From Hippophae tibetana (lineage: Eukaryota > Streptophyta > Magnoliopsida > Rosales > Elaeagnaceae), in assembly GCA_037013495.1 (NCBI GenBank), contig CM072801.1, positions 111,359,816 through 111,423,815 of the forward strand: DNA of 64,000 nucleotides, written 5' to 3'. Below, in pieces: positions 24,217 through 37,810 of the stretch (its first letter is position 1; each line of letters starts with the position of its first letter). Position numbers and translations under genes: made by a program. The notes under the pieces are model-generated. The model was given only the letters and a program-made list of their open reading frames with translations, did no database searches and was not told where the DNA came from.

Positions 24217-27200
24217 ACCCAAATTTCATGGTTCATACTACATAATGATGTCTTAAACTTTGGTCGCACATTATTTCGTCGTAATTTGTTCTTTCTCTTT
24301 AGGATTTCAATTTGTTCATCTTAGCAATATTCTTAGTAATTCAATCTTTCTTATTCCTTTGAGTTCCAGTTTCTTAGGTTTTCCGCAAAAGGGATTCGAT
24401 TCGTTTGGGATCATAGCCTTCGTTGCTGATAATGTTGTATCAATCGTCACATATCTATTTATTGAATTTTAGATTTAATAAATTTGTGCTTTTGAGGTTT
24501 TCTCCTCTCTTAAGTCACAAATTCCAAAAAGAGAAAGAAATTGTGTCCTTAATGTCTTGTCGGTTATTTCAATTTTGTTGACATTGTTTTCCACTTTGGA
24601 TTTCATATCTTATTTTTCTTTAAACTCTTGTTATCTTTTAATTTTCTTTGTTTTATGTGTTCCACCTTTCTTTCTTCTTGAGAAAAACAAGAGAGCTAAT
24701 ACAGTTAACAGTGTAAAAACAAAAGGAAGGTATTAATTAGGGATGTAATTAAAACTGTTATAACTTTTAATTTGTGCATCGAAATGAGTACTATAACTTA
24801 TCAAATCTGAAGCTCGTTCCATTACCTAAAAACGCACCGGAGCAATAGTATATTTCCCCATTTTGTCAACCCAAATTTCATGGTTCATACTACATAATGA
24901 TGTCTTAAACTTTGGTCGCACCTTATTTCGTCGTAATCTGTTCTTTCTCTTTAGGATTTCAATTTGTTCATCTTAGCCATATTCTTAGTAATTCAATCTT
25001 TCTTATTCCTTTGAGTTCCAGTGTTCTTAGGTTCTCCGCAAAAGGGATTCGCATCGTTTGGGATCATAACCTTGGCTTCTGAAAATAGTGTATCTATCTT
25101 CACATATATATTTATTGAATTTTCGATTTAAAATATTTTGTGCTTTGAAGGTTTTCTCCTCTTTTAAGTCACAAATTAAAAAAAGAGAAAGAAATTGTGT
25201 CGTTAAAGTATTGTCGTTTATTTCAATTTTGTTAACATTGTTTTCCACTTTGGATTTCATATCTTATTTTTCTTCAAAATATTGTTATCTTTTACTTTTC
25301 TTTGTTTTATGTGTTCCACCTTTCTTTCTTCTTGAGAAATACAAGAGAGCTAATATAGTTCATAGTGTAAAAACAAAAAGCAGGTATTAATTATGGTTGT
25401 AAGTTAAAACTATTATGAATTTTCATTTATGCATCGAAATGGCTACTATAATATTTCAAATCTTAAGCTCGTTCCGATACCTAAAAACGCGACAGAGCAA
25501 TAGTATATTTCCCACTTTTGTCAACCCAACTTTCATAGTTCATACTACATAATGATGTCTTAAACTTTGGTCGCACCTTATTTCATTGTAATCTATTCTT
25601 GCCCTTTAGGATTTAAATTTGTTCATCTTAGCCATATTCTTAGTAATTCAATCTTTCTTATTCCATTGATTTCCAGGGTTCTTAGGTTGTCCGCAAAAGG
25701 GATTCGCATCGTTTAGGATCATAGCCTTCGTTGCTGATAATGTTGTATCAATCGTCACATATCTATTTATTGAATTTTAGATTTAAAAACTTTTGTGCTT
25801 TTGAGGTTTTCTCCTCTCTTAAGTCACAAATTCCAAAAAGGGAACGAAATTGTGTCCTTAAAGTCTTGTCGTTTATTTCAATTTTGTTGACATTGTTTTC
25901 CATTTTGGATTTTATATCTTATTTTTCTTTAAAATCTCGTTATCTTTTCATTTTCTTTGTTTTATGTGTTCCACCTTTCTTTCTTCTTGAGAAAAACAAG
26001 AGAGCTAATACTGTTCATAGTGTAAAAACAAAAAGGAGGTATTAATATTTGTTGTAACTTAAAACTGTTGTCACATTTAATATAAGGAACGAAATGACTA
26101 CGACAATACATCAAATCTGAAGCTCGTTCCGATACCTATAAACGCAACGGAGCAATAGTATATTTCCCCACTTTTGTCAACCCAACTTTCATGGTTCATA
26201 CTACATAATGATGTCTTAAAATTTGGTCGCACCTTATTTCATTTTAATCTATTCTTGCCCTTTAGGATTTCAATTTGTTCATCTTAGCCATATTCTTAGT
26301 AATTCAATCTTTCTTATTCCACTGAGTTCCTGCGTTCTTAGGTTGTCTGCAAAAGGGATTTGCATCGTTTATGATCATAGCCTTTGTTGCTGATAATGTT
26401 GTATCAATCTTCACATATCTATTTATTGAATTTTAGATTTGAAAATTTTTGTGCTTTTGAGGTTTTCTCCTCTCTTAAGTGACAAATTCCAAAAAGGGAA
26501 ATAAATTGTGTCCTTAATGTCTTGTCGTTTATTTCAATTTTGTTGACATTGTTTTCCACTTTGGATTTTATATCTTATTTTTCTTTAAAATATCGTTCTC
26601 TTTTAATTTTCTTTGTTTTATGTGTTCCACCTTTCCTTCTTCTTGAGAAAAACAAGAGAGCTAATACAGTTCACAGTGTAAAAACAAAAAGAAGGTATTA
26701 ATTATGGTTGTAAATTAAAACTGTTGTAACTTTTCATTTGTGGATCGAAATGACTACTATAATATAGCAAATCTTAAGCTCGTTCCGATACCTAGAAACG
26801 CGACGGAGCAATAGTATATTTCCCACTTTTGTCAATCCAACTTTCATAGTTCATACTACAAAATGATGTCTTAAACTTTGGTCGCACCTTATTTCGTCGT
26901 AATCTATTCTTGCTCTTTAGGATTTCAATTTGTTCATCTTAGAAATATTCTTAGTAATTCAATCTTTCTTATTCGTTTGAGTTCCAGTGTTCTTAGGTTT
27001 TCCGCAAAAGGGATTCGCATCGTTTGGGATCATATCCTTCGTTGCTGATAATGTTGTATCAATCTTCATATATCTATTTATTGAATTTTAGATTTAAAAA
27101 TTTTTAGTGCTTTTGAGGTTCCAAAAAGGGAAAGAAATTGTGTCCTTAATGTCTTAACGTTTATTTCAATTTTGTTGACATTGTTTTCCACTTTAGATTT

Positions 27201-27466
27201 CATATCTTATTTTTCTTTAAAATATCGTTATCTTTTACTTTTCTTTGTTTTATGTGTTTCATCTTTCTTTCTTCTTGAGAAAAACAAGAGAGCTAATACA
27301 TTTCACAGTGTAAAAACAAAAAGCAGGTATTAATTATGGTTGTAAGTTAAAACTGTTATAACTTTTCATTTGTGCATCGAAATGGCAACTATAATATATC
27401 AAATCTTAAGCTCGTTCCGATACCTAAACACGCGATGGAGCAATAGTATATTTCCCACTTTTGTCA

Positions 27467-28776
27467 ACCCAACTTTCATAGTTCATACTACATAATGATG
27501 TCTTAAACTTTGGTCGCACCTTATTTAGTTGTAATCTATTCTTGCCCTTTAGGATTTCAATTTGTTCATCTTCGCCATATTCTTAGTAATTCAATCTTTC
27601 TTATTCCATTGAGTTCCAGGGTTTTTAGGTTGTCCGCAAAAGTGATTCGCATCGTTTGTGATCATAACCTTGGTTGCTGATAATGTTGTATCAATCTTCA
27701 CATATCTATTTATTGAATTTTAGATTTAAAAAGTTTGTGCTTTTGAGGTTTTCTCCTCTCTTAAGTCACAAATTCCAAAAAGAGAATGAAATAGTGTCCT
27801 TAAAGTCTTGTCTGTTATTTCAGTTTTTTTGACATTATTTCCCATTTTGGATTTCATATCTTATTTTTCTTTAAAATCTCGTTATCTTTTAATTTTCTTT
27901 GTTTTAGGTGTTCCACGTTTCTTTCTTCTTGAGAAAAACAAGAGAGCTAATACTGTTCACAGTGTAAAAAGAAAAAGGAGGTATTAATATTTGTTGTAAC
28001 TTAAAACTGTTGTCACATTTAATATAAGCATCGAAATGACTACGACAATACATCAAATTTGAAGCTCGTTCCGATACCTAAAAACGTAACGAAGCAATAG
28101 TATATTTCCCCACTTTTGTCAACCCAACTTTCATGGTTCATACTACATAATGATGTCTTAAAATTTGGTCACACCTTATTTCATTTTAATCTATTGTTCC
28201 CCTTTAGGATTTCAATTTGTTCATCTTAGCCATATTCTTAGTAATTCAATCTTTCTTATTCCATTGAGTTCCTGGGTTCTTAGGTTGTCCGCAAAAGGGA
28301 TTCGCATCGTTTATGATCATAGCCTTCGTTGCTGATAATGTTGTATCAATCTTCACATATCTATTTATTGAATTTTAGATTTGAAAAATTTTGTGCTTTT
28401 GAGGTTTTCTCCTCTCTTAAGTGACAAATTCCAAAAAGAGAAAGAAATTGTGTCCTTAATGTCTTGTCGTTTATTTCAATTTTTTTGACATTGTTTTCCA
28501 CTTTGGATTTCATATCTTATTTTTCTTTAAACTCTTTTTATCCTTTAATTTTCTTTGTTTTATGTGTTCCACCTTTCTTTCTTCTTGAGAAAAACAAGAG
28601 AGCTAATACAATTCACAGTGTAAAAACAAAAGGAAGGTATTAATTGGGGTTGTAATTAAAACTCTTATAACTTTTAATTTGTGCGTCGAAATGAGTACTA
28701 TAATTTATCAAATCTGAAGCTCGTTCCATTACCTAAAAACGCACCAGAGCAATAGTATATTTCCCCACTTTTGTCA
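27467..28776. repeat. Isolated P-Q-like monomer pair
   Basis: The first monomer has an H-type head ('cttcgccat', 'gggtttttagg', 'tttgtgatcataacc') and the tail 'ggaggtattaatatttgttg', 'cacatttaatataag', 'tacgacaatacatc'. The second has the Q head ('attttaatct', 'tcctgggttc', 'tttatgatcatag', 'gatttgaaaaattttg'). The same combination makes up the 1310-bp dimers at 55-62 kb. This single pair is more divergent from them than they are from one another, and its second tail is A-like, not Q-like. Confidence 0.8.
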
Positions 28777-30085
28777 ACCCAAATTTCATGGTTCATACTA
28801 CATAATGATGTCTTAAACTTTGGTCGCACATTATTTCCTCGTAATCTGTTCTTTCTCTTTAGGATTTCAATTTGTTCATCTTAGCAATATTCTTAGTAAT
28901 TCAATCTTTCTTATTTATTTGAGTTCCAGTGTTCTTAGGTTGTCCGCAAAAGTGATTCGCATCGTTTGTGATCATAACCTTGGTTGCTTATAATGTTGTA
29001 TCAATCTTCACATATCTATTTATTGAATTTTAGATTTAAAAAGTTTGTGCTTTTGAGGTTTTCTCATCTCTTAAGTCACAAATTCCAAAAAGAGAATGAA
29101 ATTGTGTCCTTAAAGTCTTGTCTGTTATTTCAGTTTTGTTGACATTATTTCCCACTTTGGATTTCATATCTTATTTTTCTTTAAAATCTCGTTATCTTTT
29201 AATATTCTTTGTTTTAGGTGTTCCACCTTTCTTTCTTCTTGAGAAAAACAAGAGAGCTAATACTGTTCACAGTGTAAAAACAAAAAGAACGTATTAATTA
29301 TGGTTGTAAATTAAAACTGTTGTAACTTTTCATTTGTGGATCGAAATGACTACTATAATATAGAAAATCTTAAGCTCGTTCCGATACCTAGAAACGCGAC
29401 GGAGCAATAGTATATTTCCCACTTTTGTCAATCTAACTTTCATAGTTCATACTACAAAATGATGTCTTAAACTTTGGTCGCACCTTATTTCGTCGTAATC
29501 TATTCTTGCCCTTTAGGATTTCAATTTGTTCATCTTAGCCATATTCTTAGTAATTCAATCTTTCATATTCCATTGATTTCCAGGGTTCTTAGGTTGTCCG
29601 CAAAAGGGATTCGCATCGTTTAGCATCATAGCCTTCGTTGCTGATAATGTTGTATCAATCGTCACATATCTATTTATTGAATTTTAGATTTAAAAAATTT
29701 TGTGCTTTTGAGGTTTTCTCCTCTCTTAAGTGACAAATTCCAAAAAGAGAAAGAAATTGTGTCCTTAATGTCTTGTCGTTTATTTCAATTTTGTTGACAT
29801 TGTTTTCCACTTTGGATTTCATATATTATTTTTCTTTAAACTCTTGTTATCTTTTAATTTTCTTTGTTTTATGTGTTCCACCTTTCTTTCTTCTTGAGAA
29901 AAACAAGAGAGCTAATACAATTCACAGTGTAAAAACAAAAGGAAGGTATTAATTGGGGTTGTAATTAACATTATTATAACTTTTAATTTGAGCATCGAAA
30001 TGAGTACTATAATTTATCAAATCTGAAGCTCGTTCCATTACCTAGAAACACACCAGAGCAATAGTATATTTCCCCACTTTTGTCA

Positions 30086-30727
30086 ACCCAAATTTCATGG
30101 TTCATACTACATAATAATGTCTTAAACTTTGGTCGCACATTATTTCGTCGTAATCTATTCTTTCTCTTTAGGATTTCATTTCTTCATCTTAGCAATATTC
30201 TTAGTAATTCAATCTTTCTTATTCCTTTGAGTTCCAGTTTCTTAGGTTTTCCGCAAAAGGGATTCGATTCGTTTGGGATCATAGCCTTCGTTGCTGATAA
30301 TGTTGTATCAATCGTCACATATCTATTTATTGAATTTTAGATTTAATAAATTTTGTGCTTTTGAGGTTTTCTCTCACAAATTCCAAAAAGAGAAAGAAAT
30401 TGTGTCCTTAATGTCTTGTCGGTTATTTCAATTTTGTTGACATTGTTTTCCATTTGGATTTCAAATCTTATTTTTCTTTAAACTCTTGTTATCTTTTAAT
30501 TTTCTTTGTTTTATGTGTTCCACCATTCTTTCTTCTTGAGAAAAACAAGAGAGCTAATACAGTTCACAGAGTAAAAACAAAAGGAAGGTATTAATTGGGG
30601 TTGTAATTAAAACTGTTATAACTTTTAATTTGTGCGTCAAAATGAGTACTATAATTTATCAAATCTGAAGCTCGTTCCATTACCTAAAAACGCACCAGAG
30701 CAATTGTATATTTCCCCACTTTTGTCA
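30086..30727 (+). repeat. 642-bp monomer, first copy
   Basis: This A-like copy is shortened mainly by a 10-bp deletion at 30373/30374, giving 'ggttttctctcacaaa' where other copies have 'cctctcttaag' in the middle. It also has one-base losses in 'ggatttcatttc' and 'ttccatttgg'. The same three features recur at 47491 and 63122, so the three copies share one ancestor. Confidence 0.9.
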
Positions 30728-33700
30728 ACCCAAATTTCATGGTTCATACTACATAATGATGTCTTAAACTTTGGTCGCACATTATTTCCTCGTAATCTGT
30801 TCTTTCTCTTTAGGATTTCAATTTGTTCATCTTAGCAATATTCTTAGTAATTCAATCTTTCTTATTCCTTTGAGTTCCTATGTTCTTAGGTTTTCCGCAA
30901 AAGGGATTCGCATCGTTTGGGATCATAGCCTTCGTTGCTGATAATGTTGTATCAATCTTCACATATCTATTTATTGAATTTTAGATTTAAAATTTTTTGT
31001 TCTTTTGAGGTTTTCTCCCCTCTCAAATCCCAAATTCCAAAAAGAAAAAGAAATTGTGTCCTTAAAGTCTTGTCGTTTATTTCAATTTTGTTGACATTGT
31101 TTTCCATTTGGATTTTATATCTTATTTTTCTTTAAAATATCGTTCTCTTTTAATTTTCTTTGTTTTATGTGTTCCACCTTTCCTTCTTCTTGAGAAAAAT
31201 AAGAGAGCTAATACAGTTCACAGTGTAAAAACTAAAAGAAGGTATTAATTATGGTTGTAAATTAAAACTGTTGTAACTTTTCATTTGTGGATCGAAATGA
31301 CTACTATAATATAGCAAATCTTAAGCTCGTTCCGATACCTAGAAACGCGACGGAGCAATAGTATATTTCCCACTTTTGTCAATCCAACTTTCATAGTTCA
31401 TACTACAAAATGATGTCTTAAACTTTGGTCGCATCTTATTTCGTCGTAATCTATTCTTGCCCTTTAGGATTTCAATTTGTTCATCTTAGAAATATTCTTA
31501 GTAATTCAATCTTTCTTATTCGTTTGAGTTCCAATGTTCTTAGGTTGTCCGCAAAAGGGATTCGCATCGTTTGGGATCATAGCCTACGTTGCTGATAATG
31601 TTGTATCAATCTTCACATATCTATTTATTGAATTTTAGATTTAAAAAATTTCGTGCTTTTGAGGTTCCAAAAAGGGAAAGAAATTGTGTCCTTAATGTCT
31701 TGTCGTTTATTTCAATTTTGTTGACATTGCTTTCCACTTTAGATTTCATATCTTATTTTTCTTTAAAATATCGTTATCTTTTACTTGTCTTTGTTTTATG
31801 TGTTCCATCTTTCTTTCTTCTTGAGAAAAACAAGAGAGCTAATACATTTCACAGTGTAAAAACAAAAAGCAGGTATTAATTATGGTTGTAAGTTAAAACT
31901 GTTATAACTTTTCATTTGTGCATCGAAATGACAACTATAATATATCAAATCTTAAGCTCGTTCCGATACCTAAACATGCGATGGAGAAATAGTATATTTC
32001 CCACTTTTGTCAACCCAACTTTCATAGTTCATACTACATAATGATGTCTTAAACTTTGGTCGCACCTTATTTAGTTGTAATCTATTCTTGCCCTTTAGGA
32101 TTTCAATTTGTTCATCTTTGCCATATTCTTAGTAATTCAATCTTTCTTATTCCATTGAGTTCCTGGGTTCTTAGGTTGTCTACAAAAGGGATTTGCATCG
32201 TTTATGATCATAGCCTTTGTTGCTGATAATGTTGTATCAATCTTCACATATCTATTTATTGAATTTTAGATTTGAAAATTTTTGTGCTTTTGAGGTTTCT
32301 CCTCTCTTAAATGACAAATTCCAAAAAGAGAAAGAAATTGTGTCCTTAATGTCTTGTCGTTTATTTCAATTTTGTTGACATTGTTTTCCACTTTGGATTT
32401 TATATCTTATTTTTCTTTAAAATATCGTTCTCTTTTAATTTTCTTTGTTTTATGTGTTCCACCTTTCCTTCTTCTTGAGAAAAACAAGAGAGCTAATACA
32501 GTTCACAGTGTAAAAACAAAAAGAAGGTATTAATTATGGTTGTAAATTAAAACTGTTGTAACTTTTCATTTGTGGATCGAAATGACTACTATAATATAGC
32601 AAATCTTAAGCTCGTTCTGATACCTAGAAACGCGACGGAGCAATAGTATATTTCCCACTTTTGTCAATCCAATTTTCATAGTTCATACTACAAAATGATG
32701 TCTTAAACTTTGGTCGCACTTATTTCGTCGTAATCTATTCTTGCTCATTAGGATTTCAATTTGTTCATCTTAGAAATATTCTTAGTAATTCAATCTTTCT
32801 TATTCGTTTGAGTTCCAGTGTTCTTAGGTTTTCCGCAAAAGGGATTCGCATCGTTTGGGATCATATCCTTCGTTGCTGATAATGTTGTATCAATCTTCAT
32901 ATATCTATTTATTGAATTTTAGATTTAAAAAATTTTAGTGCTTTTGAGGTTCCAAAAAAGGAAAGAAATTGTGTCCTTAATGTCTTGTCGTTTATTTCAA
33001 TTTTGTTGACATTGTTTTCCACTTTAGATTTCATATCTTATTTTTCTTTAAAATATCGTTATCTTTTACTTTTCTTTGTTTTATGTGTTTCATCTTTCTT
33101 TCTTCTTGAGAAAAACAAGAGAGCTAATACATTTCACAGTATAAAAACAAAAAGCAGGTATTAATTATGGTTGTAAGTTAAAACTGTTATAACTTTTCAT
33201 TTGTGCATCGAAATGGCAACTATAATATATCAAATCTTAAGCTCGTTCCGATACCTAAACATGCGATGGAGAAATAGTATATTTCCCACTTTTGTCAACC
33301 CAACTTTCATAGTTCATACTACATAATGATGTCTTAAACTTTGGTCGCACCTTATTTAGTTGTAATCTATTCTTGCCCTTTAGGATTTCAATTTGTTCAT
33401 CTTCGCCATATTCTTAGTAATTCATTCTTTCTTATTCCATTGAGTTCCAGGGTTTTTAGGTTGTCCGCAAAAGTGATTCGCATCGTTTGTGATCATAACC
33501 TTGGTTGCTGATAATGTTGTATCAATCTTCACATATCTATTTATTGAATTTTAGATTTAAAAAGTTTGTGCTTTTGAGGTTTTCTCCTCTCTTAAGTCAC
33601 AAATTCCAAAAAGAGAATGAAATTGTGTCCTTAAAGTCTTGTCTGTTATTTCAGTTTTGTTGACATTATTTCCCACTTTGGATTTCATATCTTATTTTTC

Positions 33701-35869
33701 TTTAAAATCTCGTTATCTTTTAATTTTCTTTGTTTTAGGTGTTCCACCTTTCTTTCTTCTTGAGAAAAACAAGAGAGCTAATACTGTTCACAGTGTAAAA
33801 ACAAAAAGAAGGTATTAATTATGGTTGTAAATTAAAACTGTTGTAACTTTTCATTTGTGGATCGAAATGACTACTATAATATAGCAAATCTTAAGCTCGT
33901 TCCGATACCTAGAAACGCGACGGAGCAATAGTATATTTCCCACTTTTGTCAATCCAACTTTCATAGTTCATACTACAAAATGATGTCTTAAACTTTGGTC
34001 GCATCTTATTTCGTCGTAATCTATTCTTGCCCTTTAGGATTTCAATTTGTTCATCTTAGAAATATTCTTAGTAATTCAATCTTTCTTATTCGTTTGAGTT
34101 CCAATGTTCTTAGGTTGTCCGCAAAAGGGATTCGCATCGTTTGGGATCATAGCCTTCGTTGCTGATAATGTTGTATCAATCTTCACATATCTATTTATTG
34201 AATTTTAGATTTAAAAAATTTCGTGCTTTTGAGGTTCCAAAAAGGGAAAGAAATTGTGTCCTTAATGTCTTGTCATTTATTTCAATTTTGTTGACATTGC
34301 TTTCCACTTTAGATTTCATATCTTATTTTTCTTTAAAATATCGTTATCTTTTACTTGTCTTTGTTTTATGTGTTCCATCTTTCTTTCTTCTTGAGAAAAA
34401 CAAGAGAGCTAATACATTTCACAGTGTAAAAACAAAAAGCAGGTATTAATTATGGTTGTAAGTTAAAACTGTTATAACTTTTCATTTGTGCATCGAAATG
34501 ACAACTATAATATATCAAATCTTAAGCTCGTTCCGATACCTAAACATGCGATGGAGAAATAGTATATTTCCCACTTTTGTCAACCCAACTTTCATAGTTC
34601 ATACTACATAATGATGTCTTAAACTTTGGTCGCACCTTATTTAGTTGTAATCTATTCTTGCCCTTTAGGATTTCAATTTGTTCATCTTTGCCATATTCTT
34701 AGTAATTCAATCTTTCTTATTCCATTGAGTTCCTGGGTTCTTAGGTTGTCTACAAAAGGGATTTGCATCGTTTATGATCATAGCCTTTGTTGCTGATAAT
34801 GTTGTATCAATCTTCACATATCTATTTATTGAATTTTAGATTTGAAAATTTTTGTGCTTTTGAGGTTTTCTCCTCTCTTAAATGACAAATTCCAAAAAGA
34901 GAAAGAAATTGTGTCCTTAATGTCTTGTCGTTTATTTCAATTTTGTTGACATTGTTTTCCACTTTGGATTTTATATCTTATTTTTCTTTAAAATATCGTT
35001 CTCTTTTAATTTTCTATGTTTTATGTGTTCCACCTTTCCTTCTTCTTGAGAAAAACAAGAGAGCTAATACAGTTCACAGTGTAAAAACAAAAAGAAGGTA
35101 TTAATTATGGTTGTAAATTAAAACTGTTGTAACTTTTCATTTGTGGATCGAAATGACTACTATAATATAGCAAATCTTAAGCTCGTTCTGATACCTAGAA
35201 ACGCGACGGAGCAATAGTATATTTCCCACTTTTTTCAATCCAACTTTCATAGTTCATACTACAAAATGATGTCTTAAACTTTGGTCGCACCTTATTTCGT
35301 CGTAATCTATTCTTGCTCTTTAGGATTTCAATTTGTTCATCTTAGAAATATTCTTAGTAATTCAATCTTTCTTATTCGTTTGAGTTCCAGTGTTCTTAGG
35401 TTTTCCGCAAAAGGGATTCGCATCGTTTGGGATCATATCCTTCGTTGCTGATAATGTTGTATCAATCTTCATATATCTATTTATTGAATTTTAGATTTAA
35501 AATTTTTTAGTGCTTTTGAGGTTCCAAAACGGGAAAGAAATTGTGTCCTTAATGTCTTGTCGTTTATTTCAATTTTGTTGACATTGTTTTCCACTTTAGA
35601 TTTCATATCTTATTTTTCTTTAAAATATCGTTATCTTTTACTTGTCTTTGTTTTATGTGTTCCATCTTTCTTTCTTCTTGAGAAAAACAAGAGAGCTAAT
35701 ACATTTCACAGTGTAAAAACAAAAAGCAGGTATTAATTATGGTTGTAAGTTAAAACTGTTATAACTTTTCATTTGTGCATCGAAATGACAACTATAATAT
35801 ATCAAATCTTAAGCTCGTTCCGATACCTAAACATGCGATGGAGAAATAGTATATTTCCCACTTTTGTCA

Positions 35870-36524
35870 ACCCAACTTTCATAGTTCATACTACATAATG
35901 ATGTCTTAAACTTTGGTCGCACCTTATTTAGTTGTAATCTATTCTTGCCCTTTAGGATTTCAATTTGTTCATCTTTGCCATATTCTTAGTAATTCAATCT
36001 TTCTTATTCCATTGAGTTCCTGGGTTCTTAGGTTGTCTACAAAAGGGATTTGCATCGTTTATGATCATAGCCTTTGTTGCTGATAATGTTGTATCAATCT
36101 TCACATATCTATTTATTGAATTTTAGATTTGAAAATTTTTGTGCTTTTGAGGTTTTCTCCTCTCTTAAATGACAAATTCCAAAAAGAGAAAGAAATTGTG
36201 TCCTTAATGTCTTGTCGTTTATTTCAATTTTGTTGACATTGTTTTCCACTTTGGATTTTATATCTTATTTTTCTTTAAAATATCGTTCTCTTTTAATTTT
36301 CTATGTTTTATGTGTTCCACCTTTCCTTCTTCTTGAGAAAAACAAGAGAGCTAATACAGTTCACAGTGTAAAAACAAAAAGAAGGTATTAATTATGGTTG
36401 TAAATTAAAACTGTTGTAACTTTTCATTTGTGGATCGAAATGACTACTATAATATAGCAAATCTTAAGCTCGTTCTGATACCTAGAAACGCGACGGAGCA
36501 ATAGTATATTTCCCACTTTTTTCA
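35870..36524 (+). repeat. Representative class I monomer
   Basis: Class I has 'catctttgccat', 'ttcctgggttcttagg', 'ttgtctacaaaaggg', 'gatttgcatcg', 'tttatgatcatagcctttg', 'gatttgaaaatttttg', 'aaatgacaaattcc' and 'atcgttctctt'. Copies start at 26180 (with 'tctgc'), 32013, 34583, 35870 and 42300. Several of its differences replace CG of other classes by TG or TA (36037-36079). Copies 34583 and 35870 share the private 'acttttttcaatcc' and look like products of one local duplication. Confidence 0.88.
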
Positions 36525-37810
36525 ATCCAACTTTCATAGTTCATACTACAAAATGATGTCTTAAACTTTGGTCGCACCTTATTTCGTCGTAATCTATTCT
36601 TGCTCTTTAGGATTTCAATTTGTTCATCTTAGAAATATTCTTAGTAATTCAATCTTTCTTATTCGTTTGAGTTCCAGTGTTCTTAGGTTTTCCGCAAAAG
36701 GGATTCGCATCGTTTGGGATCATATCCTTCGTTGCTGATAATGTTGTATCAATCTTCATATATCTATTTATTGAATTTTAGATTTAAAATTTTTTAGTGC
36801 TTTTGAGGTTCCAAAACGGGAAAGAAATTGTGTCCTTAATGTCTTGTCGTTTATTTCAATTTTGTTGACATTGTTTTCCACTTTAGATTTCATATCTTAT
36901 TTTTCTTTAAAATATCGTTATCTTTTACTTTTCTTTGTTTTATGTGTTTCATCTTTCTTTCTTCTTGAGAAAAACAAGAGAGCTAATACATTTCACAGTA
37001 TAAAAACAAAAAGCAGGTATTAATTATGGTTGTAAGTTAAAACTGTTATAACTTTTCATTTGTGCATCGAAATGGCAACTATAATATATCAAATCTTAAG
37101 CTCGTTCCGATACCTAAACACGCGATGGAGCAATAGTATATTTCCCACTTTTGTCAACCCCACTTTCATAGTTCATACTACATAATGATGTCTTAAACTT
37201 TGGTCGCACCTTATTTAGTTGTAATCTATTCTTGCCCTTTAGGATTTCAATTTGTTCATCTTCGCCATATTCTTAGTAATTCAATCTTTCTTATTCCATT
37301 GAGTTCCAGGGTTTTTCGGTTGTCCGCAAAAGTGATTCGCATCGTTTGTGATCATAACCTTGGTTGCTGATAATGTTGTATCAATCTTCACATATCTATT
37401 TATTGAATTTTAGATTTAAAAAGTTTGTGCTTTTGAGGTTTTCTCCTCTCTTAAGTCACAAATTCCAAAAGGAGAATGAAATTGTGTCCTTAAAGTCTTG
37501 TCTGTTATTTCAGTTTTGTTGACATTATTTCCCACTTTGGATTTCATATCTTATTTTTCTTTAAAATCTCGTTATCTTTTAATTTTCTTTGTTTTAGGTG
37601 TTCCACCTTTCTTTCTTCTTGAGAAAAACAAGAGAGCTAATACTGTTCACAGTGTAAAAACAAAAAGAAGGTATTAATTATGGTTGTAAATTAAAACTGT
37701 TGTAACTTTTCATTTGTGGATCAAAATGACTACTATAATATAGCAAATCTTAAGCTCGTTCCGATACCTAGAAACGCGACGGAGCAATAGTATATTTCCC
37801 ACTTTTGTCA

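Larger units (their letters stand above)
24217..31381. repeat. Irregular transition block of mixed and hybrid monomers
   Basis: Starts and classes: 24217 (A, 652 bp), 24869 (B, the last B in the window), 25524 (E head with a P-type tail, 656 bp), 26180 (I), 26835 (G, first 24-bp-deleted copy, 632 bp), 27467 (P, i.e. H head with P tail), 28122 (Q-type head with an A-like tail), 28777 (A-like head turning to H), 29431 (C/E-like), 30086 (A-like, 642 bp) and 30728 (J). No fixed period runs through it. It divides the A/B/C/E half from the G/H/I/P/Q half and holds single examples of classes that form regular HORs further right. Confidence 0.82.

Noticed and set aside
25027-25260. 77-codon minus-strand frame
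   Set aside because: Single occurrence in a diverged B copy; not conserved in other B copies.
30080-30340. 86-codon frame in the 642-bp copies (also 47485, 63116)
   Set aside because: It opens with TTG across the monomer boundary and arises from the small deletions of that copy. It is a length artefact, not a gene.
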